Source of the DNA: Tundrisphaera sp051175315
GTDB taxonomy: Bacteria; Planctomycetota; Planctomycetia; Isosphaerales; Isosphaeraceae
DNA length: 64,000 bases
Assembly (NCBI RefSeq): GCF_051175315.1
Contig: NZ_CP195100.1
Span: 6,944,001 to 7,008,000, forward strand
Direction: 5' to 3'
Part shown: piece by piece, positions 41,911 through 50,695 of the stretch
How positions within the stretch are numbered: position 1 is the stretch's first letter
Layout: the number at the start of each line of letters is the position of its first letter
Notes under the pieces: model-generated
The model's input: only the letters and a program-made list of their open reading frames with translations
Databases searched by the model: none
What the model was told of the DNA's origin: nothing
Program-made: the position numbers and the translations under genes

Positions 41911-42702
41911 TTGGCCGACGGGTTTTTCCATGACCTGCCCCTGGGGGTCCTCATCCCATTCTTGCTGGTGTTGCTGCTGGTCGCCACCGAGGGGGGGTTC
42001 CGGCTGGGGTTTCGCGACAAGGTTCGGATGAGCGAGCCGGCCAAGTCGCAGGTGGGCACCATCGAGGCGGCCCTGCTGGGGCTGCTCGGGCTGCTGCTGG
42101 GGTTCACCTACTCGATGGCGTCGTCGCGGTACGACGCCCGCAAGGCGCTGGTGGGGGCGGAGATCACCGCGGTCCGCTCCACGCTGCACCGGGCCCGACT
42201 CCTGCCCGACGAGATCGCCGAGCCGGCCGAGGTGCTGATCCACGCCTATGTGCGGGCCCGGATCGCGTCGGCGGAGTCGCCCGACGAGGACCGGGAGCGG
42301 GTCGACGCCGAGACCCGGCGGCTCCAGGAGCGGCTCTGGGAGCTGGCCGACCTCGATGCCGGCGCCCCCAAGCGGCCCGAGATGAGCTCCCTGTTCGTGC
42401 AGGGGCTCAACGCCATGGGCGAGGCCAAGACCCGGCGCGACTCGGCGCTGGCAGACCACGTCCCGACCAGCGTGCTGACCCTGGTCTTCTTCGCCACCAC
42501 GATCGTCTTCGGCGTGGTGGGCTACGCCTTCGGCCTGGCCGGGGAACGCGGGCTGCTAGCCACGTCGCTGCTGGCCCTGCTGATCGCGCTGGTGGTGCTG
42601 GTGGTGCTGGACCTCGACCGGCCCCGACGCGGGCTGGTGAAGGTCGGCCAGCAGGGGATGATCCGGCTCCGCGACGGCCTGGACCCGAGCCCGCCTTTGT
42701 GA
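41911..42702 (+). CDS. DUF4239 (bestrophin-like) membrane protein
   Basis: 263-aa integral membrane protein. Two N-terminal helices (GVLIPFLLVLLLVATEGGF and IEAALLGLLGLLLGFTYSMA), a cytoplasmic helical region (about residues 75-175), and two C-terminal helices (SVLTLVFFATTIVFGVVGYAFG and LLATSLLALLIALVVLVVLDL), the DUF4239 arrangement with FTYSMASSRYDARKALVGAE after helix 2. TTG 41911 is the likely start because an AGGAGGAG lies directly upstream; the frame is open further upstream but overlaps the DUF4184 gene in another frame. Possibly an ion-channel-like protein; unproven. Confidence 0.82.
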   Translation: MADGFFHDLPLGVLIPFLLVLLLVATEGGFRLGFRDKVRMSEPAKSQVGTIEAALLGLLGLLLGFTYSMASSRYDARKALVGAEITAVRSTLHRARLLPDEIAEPAEVLIHAYVRARIASAESPDEDRERVDAETRRLQERLWELADLDAGAPKRPEMSSLFVQGLNAMGEAKTRRDSALADHVPTSVLTLVFFATTIVFGVVGYAFGLAGERGLLATSLLALLIALVVLVVLDLDRPRRGLVKVGQQGMIRLRDGLDPSPPL

Positions 42703-42710
42703 AAGGCCCG

Positions 42711-42749
42711 GGGGGCCGCCCGGCCGATCGATCGGTCGGTGCGGCCCCC
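42711..42749. terminator. stem-loop between convergent DUF4239 and VWA genes
   Basis: 9-bp stem GGGGGCCGC (42711-42719) with GCGGCCCCC (42741-42749), with an inner palindrome CCGATCGATCGG. It lies 8 nt after one stop and 8 nt before the other, so it can serve both directions. No U-tract. Confidence 0.55.
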
Positions 42750-42757
42750 GGCGCGGG

Positions 42758-44881
42758 TCAGAACTTGGGCACGAGCCTGGCCCGCTCCTCGTACTTGGTG
42801 TTGCGGTGCCACTCGTTGCGGGCGACGCCCAGGCCGCGATCCAGCACGTCCTGGGCCAGGTCGGCCCAGGGGGTCTTCGGGTGGCGCTCGATCACCAGCC
42901 GGAGCAGGCGGTGGGCCTCGGCGACGACCTTCTCGGTGTTCTGCTTGGGGGCCTTCAGGGTTTGCGAGTGGTGGATGTCCCAGATCACCTCGGTGTCGGC
43001 CTTGGGCTTCCTGGAAAGCTTCGGCGGCTGCTTCTGCATCTCGATCAGGAGGGCGCGATATTCGTACGCATTGACCTGGAAGGCCACGACCTGCGCCAGC
43101 ATCAGGTCGTAGGCCGCCTGCCAGCGCCGCTCGGGCTCCAGGTTGCGGGCCTTCTCCAGCTGCTTGAGCCGGCGTTCGATGCTGATCAGGACCTGGAGCC
43201 GGTCGGTGACGACGGGCAGTTGCTCGGCGATCGCCTCGACCAGGGGGCCGGGCTCGACCGGGAAGTGGACGCGGAACGGGAAGCTCCGGGTGGTGTCGAT
43301 CACCTCGTAGAGGGTGCGCCTCAGCTCCGACTTGAGCCGGCGTTCGCTGTAGGCGGCGCGGCTCTCGTAGTCGGGGACGTACTCCTTGAGGGTGGCGATG
43401 GAGTAGGCCTTCTCGCGCTGGCGGGCGCGCATCGCCTCCTCGGTGGGCAGGAGGAAGTAGATGCCGCCGGTGTCCTTGGCCAGGCGGGCCAGCTCGTAGG
43501 GGGCGAAGCCGGAGGGCTGCTCGTCGTCGCGGCCGCGGATGCCGTCGTACTGGAGGGCCTCGACGTCGGCGGTCTCCGGGCCGCGGCGGATGGTCGGCCA
43601 GTAGGTGTCCAGGGTGACCGGGTCCTGGTAGCGGATGTGGACCGCGCCGTTGCCGAAGATCGCCTGGCGGCCGATCACGTAGATGGGCACGCCCCGGGCC
43701 AGCGCGGCCTGGCGGGCCTCCTCGACGTACTCGCCGTCGTCGCCCGACTCGTCGGTGACCAGCACCACCAGCAGCTTGACGTCCTTGGGGACCGCCGAGC
43801 CGTAGTGGCCGATGACCCGGGCCAGGGCCTGCATCGTGTTCTCCTTGCCCGAAACGTCGATCACCAGGCGGCCGATGGCGCGGCCGATGGCGTCGATATT
43901 CTCGGTGGGCTTCTCCTGCTCGAAGTGGACCTCGTCACCGAACCCGACGATGGCGTGGGTCAGCGGCGGCCAGTTCGACTTCTTGTCCTTGGCCCGGCCC
44001 TTGGTCATCTCGGGCAGGTTGACCTTCAGCTCCGAGGAGACCCGGTCGAACTTCGAGCGGATCGCCTTCTGGTCGTCCCGCATGCTCTCGGATTCGTCGA
44101 ACATCCAGACGACCGACACCTTGTGCTGGGTCAGGTGGCGGCGGATCTCGTGGGTGATCTGGTCCAGGGCGTCGCCCACCTCGCCTGCGGTGAAGGTGAC
44201 GTCGCCGCCGATCAGCCCGCCGCCGCCGAGGTCGCGGGTGGGGGCCGCCGGCATCATCCCCAGGCCGCCGATCGAGGTCACGATGTTGACCGACGGGAGG
44301 ATCGTCCGCTCGCCGACCGCCCGGCCGGTGCCGGTGATCGCCGGGGTGGCCGAGGGGGGGCCGCTGCCCACGCCGCTGAAGCCGACCGTGGGGCCGGCGG
44401 TGGACGCGTCCAGGCTGCCGGCCGCGTTGTCGCGGGCCTCGGCGGGGTCGGCGTAGATCTTGGTCAGTTCCTCGGGCCCGTCGCCGGCCGGGGCCATCGA
44501 GGCGTCCAGGTCCACCAGCTTCTTGACCACGTCGCCCGAGGAGGTCGCCACCAGGGCCAGCCCGCCCAGGATGCCGAGGTGGATCAGCGCCGAGACTCCC
44601 CAGGCCGGCATGTCCCACCGGCTCTTGCGCTTCTTCTTCTTGCGCTTCGGCCGGGGGGCGGGGGCCGCCGCGGCGGCCGTCTCGGCGGGCGGGGCGGGCG
44701 CATCGCCCCCGGGGGCCGGCTCGGGCCCGGGCCCGGGTTCGGCCTCGGAGGCCGCCTCCAGGGCCGGGGCGTTGTCCGATTCGAGCGTGGCGACCGCGTC
44801 GGGGTCGGTCGCGTGGGCCTGCGGGGCGGCCAGGTCGTAGCCCGCCTCGTCGGAGGCCGGATTGGCTGCATTCCGATCCAT
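42758..44881 (-). CDS. VWA-domain membrane protein, paralogue 1
   Basis: 707-aa protein. Acidic/Pro-rich cytoplasmic N-terminus (residues 1-75), a basic stretch (RPKRKKKKRKSRW), one membrane helix (about 93-113, WGVSALIHLGILGGLALVA), then an extracytoplasmic region with a von Willebrand factor A domain: MIDAS DESES (262-266) in VSVVWMFDESESM and LVVLVTDESGDD further on. The C-terminal helices include RHPKTPWADLAQ. Closely related to the next gene upstream. A near-consensus promoter lies at 45030-45057. No AAA or metalloprotease partner is adjacent; role unknown, probably surface or cell-envelope adhesion. Confidence 0.87.
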   Translation of the reverse strand: MDRNAANPASDEAGYDLAAPQAHATDPDAVATLESDNAPALEAASEAEPGPGPEPAPGGDAPAPPAETAAAAAPAPRPKRKKKKRKSRWDMPAWGVSALIHLGILGGLALVATSSGDVVKKLVDLDASMAPAGDGPEELTKIYADPAEARDNAAGSLDASTAGPTVGFSGVGSGPPSATPAITGTGRAVGERTILPSVNIVTSIGGLGMMPAAPTRDLGGGGLIGGDVTFTAGEVGDALDQITHEIRRHLTQHKVSVVWMFDESESMRDDQKAIRSKFDRVSSELKVNLPEMTKGRAKDKKSNWPPLTHAIVGFGDEVHFEQEKPTENIDAIGRAIGRLVIDVSGKENTMQALARVIGHYGSAVPKDVKLLVVLVTDESGDDGEYVEEARQAALARGVPIYVIGRQAIFGNGAVHIRYQDPVTLDTYWPTIRRGPETADVEALQYDGIRGRDDEQPSGFAPYELARLAKDTGGIYFLLPTEEAMRARQREKAYSIATLKEYVPDYESRAAYSERRLKSELRRTLYEVIDTTRSFPFRVHFPVEPGPLVEAIAEQLPVVTDRLQVLISIERRLKQLEKARNLEPERRWQAAYDLMLAQVVAFQVNAYEYRALLIEMQKQPPKLSRKPKADTEVIWDIHHSQTLKAPKQNTEKVVAEAHRLLRLVIERHPKTPWADLAQDVLDRGLGVARNEWHRNTKYEERARLVPKF

Positions 44882-45029
44882 GACGCTTCGTCCCCTGTGC
44901 CGAGGGTGGCGGCGGAGTCGCCCCGGGTCGTGACGGTTGCCGCCCGGGCGGACGGCCCGGGTCGATGGATCTCGCGGGTGTTTCGGCCGGTGGCCGGGCT
45001 CGCCGGGGGCCCGGACGCATCGTCGCTTT

Positions 45030-45057
45030 ATTATAGCGCAATCGCTGCCCGGTTCAA
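45030..45057 (-). promoter_or_regulatory. near-consensus sigma70 promoter for the VWA gene
   Basis: On the minus strand TTGAAC (45057-45052), a 16-nt spacer, and a perfect TATAAT (45035-45030). Predicted start near 45023, giving a leader of about 140 nt before ATG 44881. It shows that the downstream VWA gene can be expressed independently of its paralogue. Confidence 0.7.
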
Positions 45058-45077
45058 AGGCCGGGGCCCGGCGCGGG

Positions 45078-47123
45078 TCACAGCTTGGGCGGCTCCTCGG
45101 GCTTCATGGCCGGCTTGGTCATCGCCTTCTTCTTGGCGGCGGCCTCGGATTCCATGCGCTTGGGCAGGGGCGGGACCTTGGTCTCGACCCACTGGAAGCC
45201 CATCGGGTCCTTCAGCTCGCGCTGGGCCAGCAGGGCCCAGGGGGTGTTGGGATGGTCCTTGACCACGCCTTCCAGGAGCCTTTTGGCCTCGACGGCGACG
45301 GCCGCGACCTTGGCCCCGGAGTCGATGGTCTCGGTCGGGGCCAGCCTCCAGGCGTTGGAGCTTTCCTTCTTGAACTTCATCGGCTCGCGCTTCATCCGGG
45401 CGCAGGCGGTGTTGTACTCGTAGCACCGGATCTTCATCGCCATGAGGCGGCCCCGGATCAGGTCGAAGTGGGCCTGCCACCGCCGCGAGGTCTCCCGGTC
45501 GCGCTGCTTGGCCACGGCGGAGATCGGCACCAGCGCCTCGTCGACCGTGTAGGCGATCCGGGCGACGATCTCCTGGTTGTTGGTCATCGCCTCCTTGAAC
45601 TCGGGGGCGTCGGCCGGCGGGAAGACCAGGCCGGGCTGCCCGGGCAGGTTCTGCTGGGTGATCAGGGCGGCCTGGATCACGGCGCCGCGGATCGGGTCCT
45701 TGGCCAGCGCCTGCTCGTACTGGGCCTTGCTGACCCAGTCGGGCCGGTACTCGCGCATCCCGTTGGGGTCGAAGCTGAGCCGGCTGGGCCCGAGCCGGGT
45801 GATGAAGTAGATTCCCCCGGTGGCCCCGGCCAGGCGGCTCAGGGCATAGGGGCCGAACCCGGCGTCGAGGTTGTCGTACTGGTCGCCGTTGTACCAGAAC
45901 GGCAGGCGGATCTGCTCCAGGGCCACGCTCTCCGGCCCCTGGCGGACGGGCAGGTTGCGGAAGGTCTTCTTGGTCTTGGGGTCGGTGTAGTCCATCCGCC
46001 CTTCGAGCTTGCCGAACAGGGCCGGCGAGCCCAGGACATAAACCGGGACCTTGGCGGCGTTGGCCGCGGAGATCGCCCCTTCGAGGTTCTGCTCGTCGTC
46101 GCCGACCTCGTCGGTGACCACGATGATGATGGGGTGGTAGGCCCCCTTGTCGTTCTTGAACTTGCCCCACTTCCGGGAGATCTCGGCGACGGTCTGGAAC
46201 GTGGTCTCCACGCCGGTCGCGTCGAGCGGGACGTCCTTGATCGCCTGGACGATGGCGGCGCGGTCGGCGGTGGGGGCCGGGGTCATGGCCTTGCGGTCCT
46301 GGCCGAAGGCGATCACCTGGGTCAGCAGGGCCTCGTCGGCGGAGATCCGGCTCTGGTCCAGCTCGTCGATGTGGGCATAGACCTGCTCGATGTGGCCGGC
46401 CAGCTTCTCACGCTCGGCCTGGAGGCTGCCCGAGGCGTCGAACGCCCAGATCACCAGGGTCCGGCCGCGTTCCAGCCGCCCGAGGATCTCCAGGGCGACG
46501 CGGTCGACGGCCCCTTCCACCCCGCCGACGTGCTCGGCCCCGCTGCCGCGGATCGACACCGCCTGGCTCAACGTGGCGGCGGCCGGCATGACCAGGTCGC
46601 CGGGGCGGGTGACCTTCAGGTCGCTCAGGGTCATGTGGTCGGAGGAGTCGGACCTGGAGGCCACCAGGATCGGGGCGGAGCCGGCCACGGCCAGCGGGGC
46701 CAGCACCGGGGCGCTGGAGCCTTCCGGGTTGGCGGTCATCTCCTCGTCCATCTCCTGGATCTCGGCCTTATCGAAGGCCGGGATCGCGGTGTCCACCACC
46801 GCCCCGGTCATGTCGCGGCGGATCTCCGCCTGGGCGGCATAGCCCATCACGCCCAGGGCGGCGAGCAGGGCCCCGTGGAACGCGAGGCTCACCGCCACGG
46901 CGGGCAGGTCGCGGCCGTACCGCACCCCGGGCCCGAGCACCCGTTCGGCGAGCCCGACCACCGGCCCCGAAACCTTCCCGACCAGGCGGGTGAACCATCG
47001 ATTCGACACGGTTCGGCGCTCCTCGGTCCGCTCGTCGCGGCGATCCCCGGCCCCCGGCGCGGGCCGATCCGGCCCCATCGCCGCGCCGGCCGGCTCGGAC
47101 ATCGTCCTGGTCATGGCTTCCAT
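45078..47123 (-). CDS. VWA-domain membrane protein, paralogue 2
   Basis: 681-aa protein with the same plan as its neighbour: cytoplasmic N-terminus, membrane helix (about residues 74-94, VAVSLAFHGALLAALGVMGYAA), and an extracytoplasmic VWA domain with the MIDAS motif DASGS in LVIWAFDASGS and a later VTDEVGDDEQ. Shared blocks with paralogue 1 include YALSRLAGATGGIYF against YELARLAKDTGGIYF and HPNTPWALLAQ against HPKTPWADLAQ. C-terminus is Lys/Pro-rich. Start ATG 47123; ATG 47114 is an alternative. Tandem duplication of one ancestral gene is likely. Confidence 0.87.
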   Translation of the reverse strand: MEAMTRTMSEPAGAAMGPDRPAPGAGDRRDERTEERRTVSNRWFTRLVGKVSGPVVGLAERVLGPGVRYGRDLPAVAVSLAFHGALLAALGVMGYAAQAEIRRDMTGAVVDTAIPAFDKAEIQEMDEEMTANPEGSSAPVLAPLAVAGSAPILVASRSDSSDHMTLSDLKVTRPGDLVMPAAATLSQAVSIRGSGAEHVGGVEGAVDRVALEILGRLERGRTLVIWAFDASGSLQAEREKLAGHIEQVYAHIDELDQSRISADEALLTQVIAFGQDRKAMTPAPTADRAAIVQAIKDVPLDATGVETTFQTVAEISRKWGKFKNDKGAYHPIIIVVTDEVGDDEQNLEGAISAANAAKVPVYVLGSPALFGKLEGRMDYTDPKTKKTFRNLPVRQGPESVALEQIRLPFWYNGDQYDNLDAGFGPYALSRLAGATGGIYFITRLGPSRLSFDPNGMREYRPDWVSKAQYEQALAKDPIRGAVIQAALITQQNLPGQPGLVFPPADAPEFKEAMTNNQEIVARIAYTVDEALVPISAVAKQRDRETSRRWQAHFDLIRGRLMAMKIRCYEYNTACARMKREPMKFKKESSNAWRLAPTETIDSGAKVAAVAVEAKRLLEGVVKDHPNTPWALLAQRELKDPMGFQWVETKVPPLPKRMESEAAAKKKAMTKPAMKPEEPPKL

Positions 47124-47405
47124 CCCCTATCCTAGTCCGCCCCGACATCGCGGGCAACGCGCCTCGGGCCGACATCCGCCGATGTCCCCCCGACGCGACG
47201 CCCGACACCCCGCCCCCCGATCAAACCCCGGATCGGCGGCAGCGGATCGCTCATTCCCTCCTTTTTCCCGGCCGGCCCGGTTCCCCCGGCCCGTGCGGCC
47301 CCCCCTACCCCGCTCCCGAGGGCCGGGAGATCATGAGAGGGAGACGACATCGACGATCGGACAGGTCGGGACGATCGCCATGTGACGCACCTCCGGGGGG
47401 ATTCC

Positions 47406-47933
47406 ATGACCGACGAGCCCGCCCGGACGAAATCCACCCGGGGCTGCTTGTTCGCATTCCTCATCGTCACAATCCCCTGGCTCGCCATCACCAAGGTCAC
47501 ATCCCCCGCGGATTGGGTCGACGTGAAGGTTGGCCCGATACCGAAGGGCTGCGAAAACTTCTGCCTGATCGCCGAGGATTCCCAAGGGATCGGGACGCTC
47601 CCCTGGTATCACTCCAAGGTCGTCGCTGACGCGGTCGACCCGTTCATGGGCGGGGCCCTGTCCGGGGAGGCGCGGAATCACAAGGAGGAAGGCTTCTTCA
47701 TCGCGAGCGTCCGGTGGAGGGAGGCGAAGGGGTACGGCGTCCTGGCCCAACGTGCAGACGGCCGGTGGCGCCTCTGGTGGATCGAACCCTCCGCCCTGCG
47801 ACGGCCTTCCGCCTCCAGGTTCATCTACGGCCGTGCCCCGGCCGGGATGCGTTTGCCCGCCGAGGCGTCGGCGCAGGTCCCCTCCGAGCCACTCCTGAAA
47901 CGGCTCGGGCACCGCCGCGAGCCGGGCCCATGA
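47406..47933 (+). CDS. hypothetical protein with N-terminal membrane helix
   Basis: 175-aa protein: short cytoplasmic start, one hydrophobic helix (about residues 14-30, GCLFAFLIVTIPWLAI), then an extracytoplasmic domain (VKVGPIPKGCENFCLIAED, GYGVLAQRADGRWRLWWIEP). Two Cys (KGCENFC) could form a disulfide. ATG 47406 follows a GGGGGG run. No known domain. It begins the stretch of unrelated hypothetical genes up to 55.5 kb. Confidence 0.55.
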   Translation: MTDEPARTKSTRGCLFAFLIVTIPWLAITKVTSPADWVDVKVGPIPKGCENFCLIAEDSQGIGTLPWYHSKVVADAVDPFMGGALSGEARNHKEEGFFIASVRWREAKGYGVLAQRADGRWRLWWIEPSALRRPSASRFIYGRAPAGMRLPAEASAQVPSEPLLKRLGHRREPGP

Positions 47934-48100
47934 ACGCCCGGGCGGCAGGGGCTTGAGACCGAATCGCCATGGCCTTCCTAACGGCTTGAACAGGCTGGGG
48001 ACTGAACCGGCCCCGGTTGGCCGTGAGCGGCTACCACCCGAGTCGCCGACGAGTCGGAGGGCTCAGGCGTTCTTCCGGATCGAGCGCGTGCCAGGATCGC

Positions 48101-48129
48101 CGGCGCCGGGGTCGGCAAGCCGACCACGG
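48101..48129. repeat. dispersed palindrome, variant copy
   Basis: GGTCGGCAAGCCGACC, with flanking GGCGCCGG and ACGGC, is a variant of GTGGTTGGCAAGCCAACCAC near the IS481 block. The C-for-T change on one arm is matched on the other, keeping the palindrome. Confidence 0.55.
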
Positions 48130-48210
48130 CTTTGATTTCGAAGCAGGATTCAGTCTGGGCCTTGAAATGGGCAGGCCGGTGGTCCTTGGGAGTCGCGGCA
48201 TCGGGCGTTT

Positions 48211-48238
48211 TTGCCGGATCTCCATTCATGCATAAATA
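48211..48238 (+). promoter_or_regulatory. candidate promoter upstream of small secreted protein
   Basis: TTGCCG (48211-48216), 16 nt, TAAATA (48233-48238) in an AT-rich patch about 135 nt before ATG 48374. Motif match only. Confidence 0.35.
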
Positions 48239-48373
48239 TTGGCTTACCGCACACGCGATCGGGCGACGTGGGATTCAGTGATACATCGGAGAAGCATCCT
48301 TGACTTGGGCATGCCGCTCGGCTCTTTTACCCGGGTGCCTTGCCCATTGCCAATTTTAGTTCGGAGGGTTCCC

Positions 48374-48808
48374 ATGCGACTGCGGAAATCGACCGTCCTC
48401 GCCCTCGGGTTCTGCCTTTCGGCAGCCGGCCTCTCCTCGGCCCAAGACACCAAGGGCGAATCAACCGGCCCGAAGCAATACGTGGTGCACGAAGGTTTCG
48501 TGTGGAAGGCCTGGGCTACGAAGGGCCCGCAGGGGGTGCTCCACGTTTCGGGCGTCCTCAATAAGAAGGGAGGCCCGGGAGAGTACGCTGACTTGAAGCC
48601 GGCGTCCCCCCAGGGGATCAACCCGAAAATCCTCATCCTCGAAGTCAAGCTCGGCCAGTTGCCCGGCGAGTGGCCGGAGCCTTTGGTCGACCTGCCGACG
48701 GTCTACGAGCAGGCAAAGTACACGGGGGATTACGAATCGATCTCGGTCCGCTTCTCTGACGGGAAGGAGATCCACTTCCGCGTCAACCCGGGTGGCGGGG
48801 GATCTTGA
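48374..48808 (+). CDS. small secreted hypothetical protein (144 aa)
   Basis: 144-aa exported protein: signal peptide MRLRKSTVLALGFCLSAAGL with cleavage near SSAQ, then a beta-rich domain (QYVVHEGFVWKAWATKGPQG, LLHVSGVLN-like segment, ILILEVKLGQLPGEWPEPL, RFSDGKEIHFRVNPGGGGS). ATG 48374 is preceded by GGAGG eight to twelve bases upstream and starts the signal peptide. No known family. First of three plus-strand genes of unknown function. Confidence 0.7.
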   Translation: MRLRKSTVLALGFCLSAAGLSSAQDTKGESTGPKQYVVHEGFVWKAWATKGPQGVLHVSGVLNKKGGPGEYADLKPASPQGINPKILILEVKLGQLPGEWPEPLVDLPTVYEQAKYTGDYESISVRFSDGKEIHFRVNPGGGGS

Positions 48809-48931
48809 GGCGTCGCGGAGAAGGTTGACGGGCAGGACAGATGAGACCGATGTGACGAGACCCCAAGCTGAGCATGGTGGAATGCAGTGTTTCCACCATG
48901 CGTCGCCTTGAGAGATGGATGAGGGCAGATC

Positions 48932-50236
48932 ATGGCCGCCAAAGCTCCCCGGATCGCTTCTGTCAACCTGGATATCATCAGGACCCCGGAGGGACGCATC
49001 ACCGTCTGGGCTTTCGCCATGCTGCCGGAACTTCTCGATCGCGATGGAATCACCCCGGGTCGACCTCGCGAACTGGCGGGCGGGGTTTCCGAACCGGAAG
49101 GGCAGGATTTCCCCTTCCGTCGTGCGTCCGCAACTCATCAGTCCGGTTACAAGACCCAGCTCATTCCCCATCCGTCACCGACCAACGGGATCTATGAATT
49201 CGATTTCGTCGTCGATGTGCCGCCCGATACGTTCCTGATCCCCTCCGCCCGCACGGTCCTCGGATTCGCCACAACCAGCTCGGGGTCGGACCCCCTGGAA
49301 GGCATCCCTCCCGAGCGGGTGAAGGGCATCCGAGTCCACGGAGCTGGCAATCAGGTCACGGTGCGCGTCCCGACCGTGTCATCGGGCTCACCCGCCGCGG
49401 GCGACGATTTCACCGTCACGCGGGTGGTTGTCGATGACGACCAGTTGAAGGTCGATGTCACGTACTCGGGAGGCTGCGAACGGCACGATTTCGAACTGGT
49501 TTGGAGCGGGAATTACTTGCTTTCATTGCCACCCCAAGCCGTCATGAAGCTCGTGCATCGCGCCAACGGAGACGAGTGCGAGAGGCTCGTCAGAGAGACG
49601 CTCGTGTTCGACCTTCTCGACCTCGCCCCTTGTGTCATCAGGCTTTCCACAGACCATGGGTATTCGTCCTCGGTCAGTTACAAGCTCGGCACGCCGGGCG
49701 GCATCCCCGTCCTCGGAGCCGGCGAGGCCACGCCGGGCGGGAATCGCGAAGTCCCGATCCTGACGCTACCCATGGCCAGATTCTTCGTCCAGATGATTCA
49801 GGGCGGCGAGAAGCACGTCGAATCCTTCGCCGCTCATCCCGACAAGTCGGTTCAGGAAGCCGGGCTCTCCCTGGAAGACATCGCACTCCTGGCGAACGAC
49901 CCGAACGACGGTTTTTCCGGGTCCCTACGCCAACTGGGTGTCCGCGACGAGGTCCTTCAAGGTTATAACGGCACCCTCAAAACCCTGCTGGGCAACGGCT
50001 ACAGCGGCAGCCTGTCGGTGCCGGTCGTCCGGCTCCTCGTGCAGCTCGCCCAGGACCGCAGCAGGCTGCAAGCCATCAAGGCCGAACCGGGGAAGATCGA
50101 GAAGGAATACGGCCTTTCGAAGGCGGATGTCGCCCTGCTCAAGGGCGGCCCCAGCAACGGCTCCCGGGCCCTCAAGAGCGTGGGGCTCGGCGAGGACATC
50201 CTTCGTGAACTCGCGACCGCCTTGAGCGGCCCCTGA
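48932..50236 (+). CDS. hypothetical protein with C-terminal helical repeat pair
   Basis: 434-aa protein, no signal peptide. Residues about 1-265 are beta-rich. From about residue 278 the sequence holds two related blocks of about 65 residues: LPMARFFVQMIQGGEKHVES with AGLSLEDIALLANDP and LRQLGVRDEVL, then VPVVRLLVQLAQDRSRLQAI with YGLSKADVALLKGGP and LKSVGLGEDIL. The helix-plus-GLS-x-x-D-x-ALL pattern resembles the small LigA-type or Nif11-type helical modules, a resemblance only. Start ATG 48932. No recognised enzyme motif. Confidence 0.6.
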   Translation: MAAKAPRIASVNLDIIRTPEGRITVWAFAMLPELLDRDGITPGRPRELAGGVSEPEGQDFPFRRASATHQSGYKTQLIPHPSPTNGIYEFDFVVDVPPDTFLIPSARTVLGFATTSSGSDPLEGIPPERVKGIRVHGAGNQVTVRVPTVSSGSPAAGDDFTVTRVVVDDDQLKVDVTYSGGCERHDFELVWSGNYLLSLPPQAVMKLVHRANGDECERLVRETLVFDLLDLAPCVIRLSTDHGYSSSVSYKLGTPGGIPVLGAGEATPGGNREVPILTLPMARFFVQMIQGGEKHVESFAAHPDKSVQEAGLSLEDIALLANDPNDGFSGSLRQLGVRDEVLQGYNGTLKTLLGNGYSGSLSVPVVRLLVQLAQDRSRLQAIKAEPGKIEKEYGLSKADVALLKGGPSNGSRALKSVGLGEDILRELATALSGP

Positions 50237-50264
50237 CCAGCACTTCGAGTTGCGGGGATTGCCC

Positions 50265-50594
50265 ATGGATTTCATCTACGCCGGCATCGATGAGGTCGAG
50301 AAGGTCGAGTGGGATTATCCCTCATGGGACCCCCTCACGAGCACGGAATGGGGCACGAGCACGTGCAGGATCTATCTCAAGAGTTATTCCATCAATGGAG
50401 TCGAGAAGCCCATCGTGTTCACGGATGTTCCCGGGGAAATCGGGATGGCTCTCACATCAGCCCTGTCGAGAAGCGGATGCCGTGTGGCATTGCTGTCCGC
50501 CGGCATCCCTTCGCCGACCGCCGGCGGCGCACTGTACGAGACCGGATTTGGAGGCAAATTCAAAATTTCCACCACCGGCCAGCTGCTTTTCTAG
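50265..50594 (+). CDS. small hypothetical protein (109 aa)
   Basis: 109-aa protein, MDFIYAGIDEVEKVEWDYPS to FKISTTGQLLF, without a signal peptide or membrane helix. It starts 28 nt after the previous stop in the same direction, so it is likely co-transcribed with the repeat-pair protein. ATG 50265 is preferred over an in-frame TTG 15 nt earlier. Composition is balanced and Trp/Tyr-containing, which argues for a real protein. Function unknown. Confidence 0.55.
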   Translation: MDFIYAGIDEVEKVEWDYPSWDPLTSTEWGTSTCRIYLKSYSINGVEKPIVFTDVPGEIGMALTSALSRSGCRVALLSAGIPSPTAGGALYETGFGGKFKISTTGQLLF

Positions 50595-50606
50595 GCCCGG
50601 CGGGGC

Positions 50607-50637
50607 GGCCGTGGTCGGCAAGCCAACCACAGCTGCC
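50607..50637. repeat. dispersed palindrome, second variant copy
   Basis: GTGGTCGGCAAGCCAACCAC with flanking GGCC and AGCTGCC, one base different from the IS481-side copy. It lies between convergent genes, a common position for REP-like elements. Confidence 0.6.
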
Positions 50638-50695
50638 CAGCCGCCGTGAGTCGGGCCCGTGACCGGCTGACCGTCCCCCCGATGACGACACTCGG

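Larger units (their letters stand above)
47934..48373. other. intergenic region with palindrome and candidate promoter
   Basis: 440 bases without a convincing gene. It holds a variant of the dispersed palindrome (48101-48129) and a possible promoter for the next gene (48211-48238). Confidence 0.45.
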
